In this document: one piece after another, positions 9,167 through 18,491 of the stretch
Layout: the number at the start of each line of letters is the position of its first letter
Position numbering within the stretch: the stretch's first letter is position 1
NCBI RefSeq assembly: GCF_900113045.1
Contig: NZ_FONY01000004.1
Location: forward strand, 124,001 to 188,000
Origin: Thermoflexibacter ruber
GTDB lineage: Bacteria; Bacteroidota; Bacteroidia; Cytophagales; Thermoflexibacteraceae
Direction: 5' to 3'
Length of the DNA stretch: 64,000 nucleotides
Notes under the pieces: generated by a model
The model's database searches: none
The model's input: the letters and a program-made list of their open reading frames with translations, nothing else
What the model was told of the DNA's origin: nothing
Made by a program: the position numbers and the translations under genes

Positions 9167-10540
9167 ATGAGAAAACTGTTTCCTATCATCTTACTAACTT
9201 TTCTTAGCTTACTTATGTCTTGTGAACCTGCTCAAAAGCCAGCCAATACCTTGAAAGTACGCTTGCTGGTGTTGAATCCAGGACATTTTCACGCCGCCTT
9301 GGTGCAAAAAACCATGTACCCTGAAATAGACTCTTTGGTGTATATCTATGGGCAAAAAGGCGGCGACCTCGACATGCACCTAAAAAGAATAGAAGGCTAC
9401 AATACACGCCAAGAAAATCCAACCCATTGGAAACAAGAAGTTTATACTCAAAGTGATTTCTTGGAAAAAATGCTTACTGAGAAAAAAGGCAATGTAGTGG
9501 TATTGGCAGGCAACAATCAAAAAAAGACAGATTACATTTTGGCTTCTTTGGAAAATGGCTTGCATGTATTTGCAGATAAGCCTATGGCAATAAATGAGGA
9601 AGGTTTTAAAAAACTAAAAAAAGCCTTTGAAGTAGCTGAGAAAAATAAGGTCTTGCTCTATGACATTATGACTGAGCGGTATGAAATCACTTCCATTTTA
9701 CAAAAAGAACTTTCCATGCTACCCGAGATTTTTGGAACGTTAGAGAAAGGAAGCCCTGAAAATCCTGCAGTAATCAAGGAAAGTGTGCATCACTTTTACA
9801 AATACGTGTCTGGCAATGTACTAACCCGACCCGCTTGGTTTTTAGATGTATCGCAACAAGGAGAGGGAATCGTAGATGTAACTACTCACTTGGTCGACTT
9901 GGTGCAGTGGGCGTGTTTTCCCGAGCAGCCCATTGACTATACCACTGATATTCAGATTTATACTGCCAAGCGTTGGACTACCGATATGGGCATTAGTGAT
10001 TTCAAAACCATTACTAAGTTAGATACTTTCCCTACTTATCTATCCAAGTACGTTGAGAAAGACACTTTGTTAAAAGTCTTTTGTAATGGAGAAATCAACT
10101 ATGCCCTCAAAGGAGTGCATGCCAAAGTCAAAGTAATTTGGAACTACAAAGCCCCAGAAGGAACAGGAGATACTCACTATTCAATCATGAGAGGTTCGAA
10201 AGCTAATTTGGTTATCAGACAAGGTGCAGAAGAAAACTATATTCCTACACTTTACATAGAGCCTCATGCTCCCAATAGCATGGAAGAGAGCGTAGTAATA
10301 GAGAAAATTCAAGAGTTAGCTAAAAAATATCAAGGCATAGCAGTAGAAAAATCTGCCCAAGGGTGGAAAGTACAAATCCCTGATGCTTTGAGAGAAAGCC
10401 ATGAAGCACATTTTGCTCGAGTAACAGAAAAGTTCCTTTCTTTTCTAAAAGAAGGAAAACTTCCATCTTGGGAAGTTCCTAATATGTTAGCTAAATATTA
10501 TACTACTACTCAAGCACTGAAATTAGCCAAAGAAAAGTAA
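9167..10540 (+). CDS. Gfo/Idh/MocA-like oxidoreductase lipoprotein
   Basis: The protein has 457 residues with a lipoprotein signal (LLMSCEP, lipid-modified Cys19). After it comes a Rossmann-like segment (VRLLVLNPGHFHAALVQK) in which the usual GxGxxG is degenerate, and a block LENGLHVFADKPMAINEEGF that corresponds to the EKP substrate/cofactor region of the Gfo/Idh/MocA family (ADKP here). Residues about 160-457 match the putative oxidoreductase C-terminal domain found in Bacteroidota and Planctomycetes members. It is translationally coupled to the cytochrome c upstream (2-base gap). A periplasmic, lipid-anchored sugar or polyol oxidoreductase is likely; the substrate is unknown. It is convergent with ffh, with only 9 bases between the stops. 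Confidence 0.82.
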   Translation: MRKLFPIILLTFLSLLMSCEPAQKPANTLKVRLLVLNPGHFHAALVQKTMYPEIDSLVYIYGQKGGDLDMHLKRIEGYNTRQENPTHWKQEVYTQSDFLEKMLTEKKGNVVVLAGNNQKKTDYILASLENGLHVFADKPMAINEEGFKKLKKAFEVAEKNKVLLYDIMTERYEITSILQKELSMLPEIFGTLEKGSPENPAVIKESVHHFYKYVSGNVLTRPAWFLDVSQQGEGIVDVTTHLVDLVQWACFPEQPIDYTTDIQIYTAKRWTTDMGISDFKTITKLDTFPTYLSKYVEKDTLLKVFCNGEINYALKGVHAKVKVIWNYKAPEGTGDTHYSIMRGSKANLVIRQGAEENYIPTLYIEPHAPNSMEESVVIEKIQELAKKYQGIAVEKSAQGWKVQIPDALRESHEAHFARVTEKFLSFLKEGKLPSWEVPNMLAKYYTTTQALKLAKEK

Positions 10541-10549
10541 AATCTTTGC

Positions 10550-11875
10550 TTATTTTCTTTTAGCTTTCATTTTTTGCAGTTGGGCAGGGTTAATTTGGTT
10601 CATTTTTTTCATCAATTGACGCATCTGCTCAAACTGCTTCAAAAGGTTGTTTACTTGCTGAACCGTAGTCCCACTTCCCTTAGCGATTCTTTGCTTTCGG
10701 CTACTATTGATAATTTCTGGCTTGGCTCTTTCTTGTTTGGTCATGGAGAAAATCATCGCTTCAATGGGCTTAAAAGAATCGTCGTCTATGTCTATCTCTT
10801 TCAAGGCTTTACCCATGCCTGGTATCATAGAAACCAAATCTTTCAAATTCCCCATGCGTTTAATTTGCTGGATTTGAGAAAGAAAGTCATTAAAGTCTAA
10901 TTGGTTTTTGCGAATCTTTGCTTCTATGCGTTTGGCTTCTTCTTCATCAAAAGCGCGTTGCGCTCTTTCTACTAAGGAAAGCACGTCCCCCATGCCTAAG
11001 ATACGCTGCGCCATACGGTCAGGGTAAAAATGGTCTATTGCTTCCATTTTTTCCCCTGTGCTGATGAATTTGATAGGTTTGTTTACCGTTTTTCGAATAG
11101 ACAGAGCCGCACCACCTCTGGCATCACCGTCCAACTTAGTAAGTACCACTCCATCATAATCTATTCTTTCATTAAAAGCAAGAGCAGTATTAACAGCGTC
11201 TTGTCCTGTCATCGCATCTACTACAAAAAGGGTTTCCGTAGGGTTAAGAGCCTTTTTGAGTGCGGCAATTTCCTTCATCAATACTTCATCTATCGCCAAG
11301 CGTCCAGCAGTATCCACAATCACAATCTTTTTATTATTAGCTTTAGCGTACTGAATGGCATTTTGAGCAATTTGGACAGCATCTTTACTTTCCATTTCTG
11401 TATAGACCTCTACCCCTATTTGCCCACCTAACACCTTTAGCTGCTCCATCGCTGCGGGTCTATATACGTCGCAAGCGGCTAATAACACTTGCCTGCCTTG
11501 ACTTTTTAAAAAGTTAGCTAATTTGCCAGAAAAAGTAGTTTTCCCTGCACCGTTCAAACCTGCAATCATCACTACGGCAGGGTCTCCTTTGATATTGATG
11601 TCTTGTTTCTGCCCACCCATCAACTCAGTCAGCTTATCATAGACAATCTTAATAAACATTTCTCTTGGAGAAACTGCTATCAATATCTTGCTCCCAATTG
11701 CTTGCTCTTTAATCTCATCGGTAATTTCTTTGGCAACTTTAAAGTTTACGTCGGCATCAAGCAGGGCGCGTCTGATTTCTTTTATCGTAGCGGCTACATT
11801 AATTTCGGTAATAGAGCCTTGCCCTTTGAGCATTTTTAATGCCTTATCTAACTTTTGGCTTAAATTTTCAAACAT
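10550..11875 (-). CDS. ffh: signal recognition particle protein Ffh
   Basis: This is the SRP54-type GTPase that binds signal peptides and 4.5S RNA and delivers ribosomes to FtsY. It has 441 residues. I set the start at the ATG at 11875 (MFENLSQKLDKALK), which is the conserved family start; an upstream in-frame ATG at 11917 would add an unconserved 14-residue extension. The N domain is followed by the G domain: G1 GLNGAGKTT at 107-114, G3 DTAGR at 188-192 and TKLDGDARGG at 246-255. The C-terminal M domain is methionine-rich (FEQMRQLMKKMNQ) and ends in a basic tail. Confidence 0.97.
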   Translation of the reverse strand: MFENLSQKLDKALKMLKGQGSITEINVAATIKEIRRALLDADVNFKVAKEITDEIKEQAIGSKILIAVSPREMFIKIVYDKLTELMGGQKQDINIKGDPAVVMIAGLNGAGKTTFSGKLANFLKSQGRQVLLAACDVYRPAAMEQLKVLGGQIGVEVYTEMESKDAVQIAQNAIQYAKANNKKIVIVDTAGRLAIDEVLMKEIAALKKALNPTETLFVVDAMTGQDAVNTALAFNERIDYDGVVLTKLDGDARGGAALSIRKTVNKPIKFISTGEKMEAIDHFYPDRMAQRILGMGDVLSLVERAQRAFDEEEAKRIEAKIRKNQLDFNDFLSQIQQIKRMGNLKDLVSMIPGMGKALKEIDIDDDSFKPIEAMIFSMTKQERAKPEIINSSRKQRIAKGSGTTVQQVNNLLKQFEQMRQLMKKMNQINPAQLQKMKAKRK

Positions 11876-11988
11876 AAATAGTAATCTGGAATTTAGAACC
11901 TGAAAATCTGGAATCAAAACTCAACCATATTCCAGAGGTGAATATTTTTTAAAAATCCTGCAAATATGCAAATAGATAAGGCGATTTA

Positions 11989-11996
11989 CAAAAGTA
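11989..11996 (-). promoter_or_regulatory. -7 promoter box upstream of ffh
   Basis: TACTTTTG on the minus strand matches TAnnTTTG. No good -33 TTTG lies at the expected spacing. Transcription would start near 11982, giving a leader of about 105 nt before ffh. Confidence 0.4.
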
Positions 11997-12009
11997 AGGA
12001 GTGATTTTT

Positions 12010-13155
12010 TTAGCTTTGTTTCATATTAGGAATTTCTAAGAAGAAAGTCGTGCCTTTATCCTCTTCGCTTTCCAAGCGAATAGTTGCATCGAGACGCTCT
12101 ATGGCTAATTTGACTATATAAAGTCCTAATCCTGAACCATTAGAATAATCATTGGCTCTGTAAAACATATCAAAAATCTTTTCTTGGTATTGCTTGGGGA
12201 TTCCGATGCCATTATCAGCAAATTGGATAGAGGCTTGGGCAGCATTTCCCTCAACGGAGATAGTAATGATATGTTCTGTTACATTAGATTTGGCGTATTT
12301 GATAGCGTTCTCAAGCAGGTTGCGAAAAACGGTCTTCAGCAAGCCTATATCAGAGAAAAATGGAGTAGAAATATGGATATGAGTGCGAATTTTGATTTTT
12401 TCGCTAATGCCTTGAGGGAAAAATTCTTTTACGCACTCATTGATAAGCTTTTCAAAATTGATTTCTTCTATTTGAGGTTCAAAATCCTTCGTAGCAGCAT
12501 ATTGTAACACTGAGCGAATAAAAATATCTAATTTGTTAATACTTTGCTCAATAAGCCTCAGGTAGTGCTTGATAGTTGCTATATCGTTTTCATTTTCAAG
12601 ATTTTTGAGTAGATAAAACAACCCCATGATAGAGGAAATAGGGGCGCGTACCTCATGAGAAATACGATAGACGTACTCGTCCAATTCTTTATTGCGTTGT
12701 TTCAAATCTTCATTGGCTTTGATGAGTTCTTCATTGGTACGTTGTAAATTAATGACCAAATCGCGATTTTGACGCTTGAGCATGTAGTTGTTGATGGCAC
12801 TTTTAATGGTCATGGTTAGGTCGTCTATGTCCCAAGGCTTCGTCAGGTAGCGGTAGATTCCTACTTTATTGATAGCTCTGATAATATCTGTTGTATCACT
12901 AAATGCGGTAAGGATAATACGTACAACATCAGGGAAGTCATTAACAATTTCTTCTAAAAATTCTACTCCTGTCTTGTCAGGCATACGTTGGTCTGAGATA
13001 ATGACGTGAATATCATTACCATAGAGTATTTCTTTGGCAATACTTGTATTAGACGCAATAAAAACATTAAATTCCCTTCGGAAAGAAGCCCTAAAGATTC
13101 TTAAATTGTCCTCCTCATCATCAACGTAGAGTATATTGAATTTTTCGTTTTCCAT
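12010..13155 (-). CDS. hybrid protein: N-terminal response-regulator receiver and C-terminal histidine kinase
   Basis: The start at 13155 (MENEKFNILYVDDEEDN) places the receiver at the N-terminus; an ATG at 13206 gives a non-homologous extension. The protein has 381 residues. The receiver (about 5-125) has the acidic pocket DDEE at 12-15, phospho-acceptor Asp55 in ISDQRMP and Lys106 in YLTKPWD. A coiled-coil linker (about 130-165) leads to a HisKA domain with His167 in RISHEVRAPISS and an HATPase_c domain with the N-box NLLENAIKY, DNGIGIP and GSGLGLYIVK. There is no membrane segment, so it is a cytosolic relay in which an external kinase may control the catalytic part through the receiver. 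No partner is encoded beside it. Confidence 0.92.
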   Translation of the reverse strand: MENEKFNILYVDDEEDNLRIFRASFRREFNVFIASNTSIAKEILYGNDIHVIISDQRMPDKTGVEFLEEIVNDFPDVVRIILTAFSDTTDIIRAINKVGIYRYLTKPWDIDDLTMTIKSAINNYMLKRQNRDLVINLQRTNEELIKANEDLKQRNKELDEYVYRISHEVRAPISSIMGLFYLLKNLENENDIATIKHYLRLIEQSINKLDIFIRSVLQYAATKDFEPQIEEINFEKLINECVKEFFPQGISEKIKIRTHIHISTPFFSDIGLLKTVFRNLLENAIKYAKSNVTEHIITISVEGNAAQASIQFADNGIGIPKQYQEKIFDMFYRANDYSNGSGLGLYIVKLAIERLDATIRLESEEDKGTTFFLEIPNMKQS

Positions 13156-13299
13156 GAACTGTTGTAAACGACTAAGTATTCTGCTGGCAAATAAGAGAGT
13201 AAACAAAAAATCTTTGAATCAAGTCAAAAAAAATTGTTTAACCAACTTTGATTTCTATTGTAAAATGTATATAGCTCGGTAAATATCGTGAATCATTGG

Positions 13300-13307
13300 C
13301 AAAGATA
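13300..13307 (-). promoter_or_regulatory. -7 box upstream of the receiver-kinase gene
   Basis: TATCTTTG on the minus strand matches TAnnTTTG exactly. A TTTG lies 24 nt further upstream (complement of 13332-13335), which is slightly long for a -33 box. The predicted leader is about 140 nt and the promoter abuts the 3' end of hflX. Confidence 0.45.
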
Positions 13308-13319
13308 TATGAAAATCTT

Positions 13320-14540
13320 TTAATCATTTGACAAATGATGAACCAAATTAGTATCTTCTTTTAAATAATTGGGGTAAATCGTGTAATATTTTTTAGCTAT
13401 TTCCTGTAGCATTAGGGTTCTCAAATCTTGTATATTTTCCTTTTTTGTTGCAGAAATAAAAATGGCTTTGGGTTGCTTCCCTAAGTACATCTGCTTTAAA
13501 TCTTGTAAGGAAGGCGTACCATTCATAGAAAAGTCAATCTCCTCATGGTCTTGTTTTTTGTACTGGTCTATTTTGTTAAAAACCAAAATCACAGTTTTAT
13601 CTGATGCACCTATCTCTGCTAAAGTTTTATTTACTACTTCTATCTGTTCCTCAAATGCTGGGTGCGAAATATCTACTACATGCAATAGAATATCTGCCTC
13701 AACCACTTCTGCCAAAGTGGATTTAAAAGCCTCAATAAGAGTAGTAGGGAGTTTACGAATAAAACCAACAGTATCAGCAAGTAAAAAAGGGATTCCCTCG
13801 AGAGTTACTTTGCGGACTGTGGCATCTACGGTAGCAAAAAGCTTGTTTTCAGCAAAAACTTCAGATTTGGAAAGTAGATTCATCAAAGTAGATTTGCCTA
13901 CATTGGTATAGCCTACCAAAGCTACACGCACCATTTTGTCGCGTGATTTTCTTTGTGTAAGATTTTGTTTCTCAATCTCTTTGAGTTTATTTTTCAAGAA
14001 AGCAATCCTGTCCCTAACGATACGGCGGTCAGTTTCTATCTCTTTTTCGCCTGGGCCTCCGCGAGTACCACGCCCCCCTTGCTGACGAGAAAGGTGCGTC
14101 CACATACGCGTCAATCTTGGAAGTACATATTCGTATTGGGCTAATTCTACTTGGGTGCGAGCCTGAGCGGTACGGGCGCGTTGCATGAAAATCTGAATAA
14201 TAAGCAAACTGCGGTCAAGAATAGAGCAAGTCAATAGCTTTTCTAAGTTGCGAATCTGTGAGCTACTCAAATCATCGTCAAAAATCACCATATCTGGCTT
14301 GTATTCTTTCACATACGCTACTATCTCTTCCATTTTTCCCTTCCCAACAAAATATTTTCCATCAGGTTTTTCTAATTTTTGCTTAAATTTATAAATAGTT
14401 CTCACCCCCGCAGTTTCTGCCAAAAACTCCAATTCATCAAGGTACTCTACAGCCTGTTCCTCTGTTTGCTTTTGAGTAATGACAGCTACTAAAACTGCTG
14501 TTTTTTGGATTTCTTTTGTTTCTATTAAATTGATTTTCAT
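13320..14540 (-). CDS. hflX: ribosome-splitting GTPase HflX
   Basis: HflX binds the 50S subunit and dissociates stalled or idle ribosomes under stress. The chosen start at 14540 (MKINLIETKEIQKTA) gives 406 residues and fits the family N-terminus; the ATG at 14591 would lie inside the leader hairpin. The N-terminal HflX domain includes GKYFVGKGKMEEI and the glycine-rich QQGGRGTRGGPGEKEIETDR, a hallmark of the family. The G domain has GYTNVGKST (G1), DTVGFI (G3) and NKID (G4). A 15-bp imperfect hairpin sits in the 5' leader. Confidence 0.96.
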   Translation of the reverse strand: MKINLIETKEIQKTAVLVAVITQKQTEEQAVEYLDELEFLAETAGVRTIYKFKQKLEKPDGKYFVGKGKMEEIVAYVKEYKPDMVIFDDDLSSSQIRNLEKLLTCSILDRSLLIIQIFMQRARTAQARTQVELAQYEYVLPRLTRMWTHLSRQQGGRGTRGGPGEKEIETDRRIVRDRIAFLKNKLKEIEKQNLTQRKSRDKMVRVALVGYTNVGKSTLMNLLSKSEVFAENKLFATVDATVRKVTLEGIPFLLADTVGFIRKLPTTLIEAFKSTLAEVVEADILLHVVDISHPAFEEQIEVVNKTLAEIGASDKTVILVFNKIDQYKKQDHEEIDFSMNGTPSLQDLKQMYLGKQPKAIFISATKKENIQDLRTLMLQEIAKKYYTIYPNYLKEDTNLVHHLSND

Positions 14541-14563
14541 GCAAATACATAAAAAATAAAAAA

Positions 14564-14600
14564 CAATACAATTTGAAAGTAAGTATTTCAAATTATATTG
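14564..14600 (-). promoter_or_regulatory. long inverted repeat in the hflX leader
   Basis: The sequence CAATACAATTTGAAA (14564-14578) is complementary to TTTCAAATTATATTG (14586-14600) with one mismatch, giving a 15-bp stem with a 7-nt loop. If the -7 box at 14605-14612 is used, the hairpin lies at the very 5' end of the hflX transcript. Confidence 0.6.
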
Positions 14601-14604
14601 TCTG

Positions 14605-14612
14605 CAAAGATA
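14605..14612 (-). promoter_or_regulatory. -7 box upstream of hflX
   Basis: TATCTTTG on the minus strand matches TAnnTTTG. No -33 TTTG is visible at standard spacing. The box lies in the 88-base gap between the second ompH gene and hflX, so hflX can be transcribed independently of the bamA operon. Confidence 0.5.
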
Positions 14613-14628
14613 AGAAAAAAAATTGGAT

Positions 14629-15174
14629 TTACTTTTTGTCCGTAGGAATAGGTGTACCTCCTAATTTAGTAATTACTTTGTTTGTAATGTTATGTTCTTC
14701 TTTGGCAAAAAGCAAGATAGGAGCGCCACCTGCTACATCTGTACTAAAAATAAAGTCAAAGTTTTCTGCTTTGGCAATATCATCTATGGCTTTTTGAATT
14801 TTGTCAAATACAGGTGCAAGTAAGTCTTGTTGCTTTTTTTGAGAGTCTGCTTGTGCTTTTTGCTGAAATTCTTGTAAGTTTTGCTGTAAAGACTGCAATT
14901 CTTTTTCTTTGGCTTCTCTTATCACAGGCGTAAAAGTTCCTTTTTGTACTCCCTCAGCGTATTCTTTATATTTTTTCTCAAACTCTGCTTGTTTTGTTTC
15001 TAACTCTTTGGAAAGTTGTGCGTTGTACGCTTTTAGTTCGGCTTCTATGGTTTTTGCTTCGGGCAACTGCGATAAGATAACATCTGCATTTGTATAACCA
15101 ACTTTTAATTGGGCAAAAGCCTGTCCACTCATCAGTACTACAGCAAACGCTACAAAGGTGAATAATTTTTTCAT
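14629..15174 (-). CDS. OmpH/Skp-family periplasmic chaperone (second copy)
   Basis: The protein has 181 residues with a signal peptide ending near GQAFAQ (residue 21). The mature part begins with LKVGYTNADVILSQLPEA, typical of OmpH/Skp, followed by about 100 residues of charged coiled coil (the tentacle helices) and a short C-terminal beta part. Skp-type chaperones hold unfolded outer-membrane proteins on their way to BamA. It lies downstream of bamA and a first ompH copy, separated from the latter by 205 bases, so it may have a promoter of its own. Confidence 0.9.
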   Translation of the reverse strand: MKKLFTFVAFAVVLMSGQAFAQLKVGYTNADVILSQLPEAKTIEAELKAYNAQLSKELETKQAEFEKKYKEYAEGVQKGTFTPVIREAKEKELQSLQQNLQEFQQKAQADSQKKQQDLLAPVFDKIQKAIDDIAKAENFDFIFSTDVAGGAPILLFAKEEHNITNKVITKLGGTPIPTDKK

Positions 15175-15379
15175 TGGAAATGCTTAATTTTTAAATGTTT
15201 ACTAAACTTCTTTGATTGTTACAACTTTAAGACAATGAGGAATCAAACGCTTGCTATTTTACTTTTATTGTATTGCTTGTCCTCAAAGATTTTTTTCGGC
15301 AAAGTTGCATATTTAACATCAAATCTGCAATTAACGAACCATTAATTTTATGCAAAGGAGATAGACATTGTAAAAATTG

Positions 15380-15901
15380 TTAATTGCCCTTGGGCTTCAA
15401 ACCAAGTTCCTCCATGACTATATCGGAGTAATCGTGGGTAGGGTCTGCATAGACGATGCTCAAATCGCTTGCTCTATCAAAAAGAAAACTCAACTTGCGC
15501 TTGCGGGCTACTCTCGCCATAGCTTCCGCTAATTTGTCTTGGATAGGTTTCATGAGTTCTACTCTTTTTTGGAAAAGTAAACCCTCAACTCCAAAGGTTT
15601 TCGTTTGGAAATCTCTAATTTCTCTTTCTTTAGCTTCCAGTTCGCTCATTCTTTGCCTTCTCATGTCATCGGTAAGCAGCAGTTTTTCAGTTTCAAAGTC
15701 CAGACGCATCTTGCTGAGGGCTTTCTGCTTGTCTTCTAATTCGCTTTGCCACTGTTGGGTCATTTTGTCCAACTCCCCTTGAGCAGTAGCGTACTCGGGC
15801 ATTTTCTCCACAATTTTTTGTGTGTCCACATACCCAAAACGTTGAGCAAAGGAGTTGATAGAAATAAGTATTAGTATGTAAGATAAAATCAGTTTTCTCA
15901 T
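15380..15901 (-). CDS. OmpH/Skp-family periplasmic chaperone (first copy)
   Basis: The protein has 173 residues. It has a signal peptide (INSFAQ, cleavage near residue 19), then RFGYVDTQKIVEKMPEYATA at the start of the mature chain and a long coiled-coil segment (about 40-130). The C-terminus (FLFDRASDLSIVYADPTHDY) resembles the core strand of Skp. It begins 19 bases after the bamA stop, so it is in the same operon. Paired OmpH genes after bamA are common in Bacteroidota; the two copies here differ in sequence and may handle different clients (inference). Confidence 0.9.
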   Translation of the reverse strand: MRKLILSYILILISINSFAQRFGYVDTQKIVEKMPEYATAQGELDKMTQQWQSELEDKQKALSKMRLDFETEKLLLTDDMRRQRMSELEAKEREIRDFQTKTFGVEGLLFQKRVELMKPIQDKLAEAMARVARKRKLSFLFDRASDLSIVYADPTHDYSDIVMEELGLKPKGN

Positions 15902-15920
15902 ATACTTATTATATTGCTAA

Positions 15921-18491
15921 TTACCTAATAGGTTGTCCGATAATGAAGTGAAACTGTCCACCGCCTACATTTTGTTGCGCCCCGGCGATGCTATCAAATC
16001 CATACGCCCAGTCAATCCCTAACATACCAAAGGCAGGCATGAATATTCTTGCCCCTACCCCTGTGGAGCGTTTCAAGTTAAAAGGATTAAAGTCTGAGAA
16101 GCGCGCCCAGTTGTTCCCCCCCTCGGCAAAAGCAAGCACAAAGATAGTGGCTGACTGAGCCAAAGACAGTGGATAGCGAAGTTCTACTACGTATTTGTTA
16201 TAGATAATACCTCCTTGTCCTCCTTGATTAGGGGTTCTGTATATCAACCCTCCGTTCTCGTTGGATTGCAGAGGAATCACCGATTGGTCTTGGTAGCCCC
16301 TCAAGGCAATGATTTCTGTACCTAAGAGGAAGTTGTTGAAAGTCATACCGCTACCTCCTAAAACAAACCTTTCAAATGGAGTAATACCTACATTAGGATT
16401 ATAAGAACCTATAAAGCCCATGTGCGCCCTTGCACTCAATACAAGATTTCCCACAATTTGTTGATACCAAGAGTTGTCAAACATCCATTTGTGGTATTCT
16501 ACCCACTTTACCCCTTCTGTTCTGTCAAATAAGTTTCTTCCTAAAAGAGAATAATAAGGGGGGGTTAGTGCTACACTTAAAGAAACTGTGGAGCCTGTGC
16601 GAGGGTACTGCACATTGTCAATACTATTTCGCGAAATGGTCGTATTAAAGGTAATACTGTTGTACCTTCCGTCTGCCAAGCCGAAGCCTTGATAATTGTT
16701 TAGGTTATAATGCTGAAAACCAAGAGAATTACTCATAGTAAACCAGTCGTCAGGGAAGGTCAAACGGCGAATCAAACTTGCTGTAACGCCACTGATTTGC
16801 AAAGAACCCGTAGTCCTTTGCGTGGTGAAGTCTATAAAACGGCTTACAGAGTGGTTCAAGCTAAAAGAAAAGCCATTGGGTTTTTTCCCACCTAACCAAG
16901 GCTCGGTAAAGGTCAGAGAGTAGTTTTGGAAACGGCGACCGTTTGCCTGTACCCTCAAAGCCAATCTCTGCCCGTCGCCTTGGGGTATGCCTTTCCAATC
17001 TTTGAACTTGGAAAATTTCTTCATGGAAAAGTTATTCAATACCAAGCCTACCGTACCCACAAAGCCAAAAAAGCCACCCCAGCCACCAGAAAGTTCTATT
17101 TGGTCGCTTGGTCTTTCTTCTAAGCCCCAAGTAATGTCCACTGTACCCTCTGCCACGTTGGGATTCATGTTAGGGGCTATTTTTTCAGGGTCAAAATAGT
17201 TGAGTGCGGCAATTTCTCTTTGAGTACGAATGACATCAGAGCGGCTAAACTTAGCACCAGGAATAGTACGGAGTTCTCTATGGACTACGTGGTCGCTGGT
17301 GCGTGTATTGCCTCTGAGGTTTACCTTATTAATATTGGCTTGTTCTCCTTCATAAATACGCATTTCTATATCTATGGAGTCTTCATCTACTTGGACTTCA
17401 ACAGGTTCTACATTGAAAAACAAATAGCCATCGTCCATGTAGAGCGAGGTAATATCCGTAGAAGTGGGGCTGTAATTGAGGCGTTTGCTCATCTCCTCTG
17501 GGTTGTAAACATCTCCCTTATTAATCCCAAGTACTTGTGTAAGAATGCTATCAGGATAAACTGTATTTCCTACCCAGTCTATGTTGCGGTAGTAAAACTT
17601 TTTACCTTCGTGTACTTTCAAACGTATATTAACTAACTTTTCGTTTTCGTCCCAAATAGAATCATCTTCTATCATGGCGTTCCTGTAGCCGTTCTTATTG
17701 TAGAAAGAAATAAGTTTTTCTTTATCTTTTTCAAATTCTTTCTGCACAAACTTAGAAGGTGCGAAAATCCTTCCAAATCTCTTTTCTTTGGTCTTTTTTA
17801 GCTTGCGTTTGAGGACTTTTTCAGGGAAAGCTCCTGCTATTCCCTCGAATTCTATCTTATTGATTTTTACTTTACTTCCTTTGTCTATATTGATGAGTAA
17901 ATAGGCAGTGTTGGAACGAGAAAGTAGTGTATCTTTTCTTTGAATAGTTCTTACTTTGGTATTCTTAAAGCCTTTTTCTGCGTAGTAATTAATAATGATG
18001 TTCTCAGCTCTTTTAATCATTGCATCAGTAACTATTTTACCTTTGACCAATTTGATTTTGTCAGCAAGGGTTTCATGTTGTCCTTTTGGCACACCCTCAA
18101 AGATAGTGCGTGAAAGTCTTGGTCTTTCTTTGACGGTTACTTCCAAAAATACCTTATCCCCTTCCACTTTAGCGATTTCCAATTTGGCATCGCCAATGAT
18201 ACCACTTTTCCAGAGTTTGCGCACTACATTGCTCGTCTCCTCGCTTGGGATTCTGATTTTATCTCCTTCTTTCAAACCTGTCATAGAGAGCAAGGCATTT
18301 CTGTCCAAGAACTCAGAACCGATAATGCTAATACCGCCAATGGTGTATTCTTTAGGACTTGCATAATCTACTTCTACTTTTTTAGGACGATTCAGACCAA
18401 TTCCCATGCGTTGAGCATGAACCAATAAGGAAGAATGAATGAATAATAAAATAAGAGGAATAGTGTAAGATAAAATTTTTTTAAACTTCAT
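15921..18491 (-). CDS. bamA: outer membrane protein assembly factor BamA
   Basis: This is the central pore of the beta-barrel assembly machinery, 856 residues long. A signal peptide (ending LVHAQ, about residue 27) is followed by POTRA domains across about 45-450 (YTIGGISIIGSEFLDRNALL is the first) and a C-terminal barrel (about 470-856), including SFTEPWLGGKK and the late FVLGGSGMTFNNFLLGTE with conserved glycines. The start overlaps the end of uppS by 11 bases (shared ATGAAGTTTAA), indicating translational coupling. A Skp-like chaperone gene follows after 19 bases. Confidence 0.96.
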   Translation of the reverse strand: MKFKKILSYTIPLILLFIHSSLLVHAQRMGIGLNRPKKVEVDYASPKEYTIGGISIIGSEFLDRNALLSMTGLKEGDKIRIPSEETSNVVRKLWKSGIIGDAKLEIAKVEGDKVFLEVTVKERPRLSRTIFEGVPKGQHETLADKIKLVKGKIVTDAMIKRAENIIINYYAEKGFKNTKVRTIQRKDTLLSRSNTAYLLINIDKGSKVKINKIEFEGIAGAFPEKVLKRKLKKTKEKRFGRIFAPSKFVQKEFEKDKEKLISFYNKNGYRNAMIEDDSIWDENEKLVNIRLKVHEGKKFYYRNIDWVGNTVYPDSILTQVLGINKGDVYNPEEMSKRLNYSPTSTDITSLYMDDGYLFFNVEPVEVQVDEDSIDIEMRIYEGEQANINKVNLRGNTRTSDHVVHRELRTIPGAKFSRSDVIRTQREIAALNYFDPEKIAPNMNPNVAEGTVDITWGLEERPSDQIELSGGWGGFFGFVGTVGLVLNNFSMKKFSKFKDWKGIPQGDGQRLALRVQANGRRFQNYSLTFTEPWLGGKKPNGFSFSLNHSVSRFIDFTTQRTTGSLQISGVTASLIRRLTFPDDWFTMSNSLGFQHYNLNNYQGFGLADGRYNSITFNTTISRNSIDNVQYPRTGSTVSLSVALTPPYYSLLGRNLFDRTEGVKWVEYHKWMFDNSWYQQIVGNLVLSARAHMGFIGSYNPNVGITPFERFVLGGSGMTFNNFLLGTEIIALRGYQDQSVIPLQSNENGGLIYRTPNQGGQGGIIYNKYVVELRYPLSLAQSATIFVLAFAEGGNNWARFSDFNPFNLKRSTGVGARIFMPAFGMLGIDWAYGFDSIAGAQQNVGGGQFHFIIGQPIR

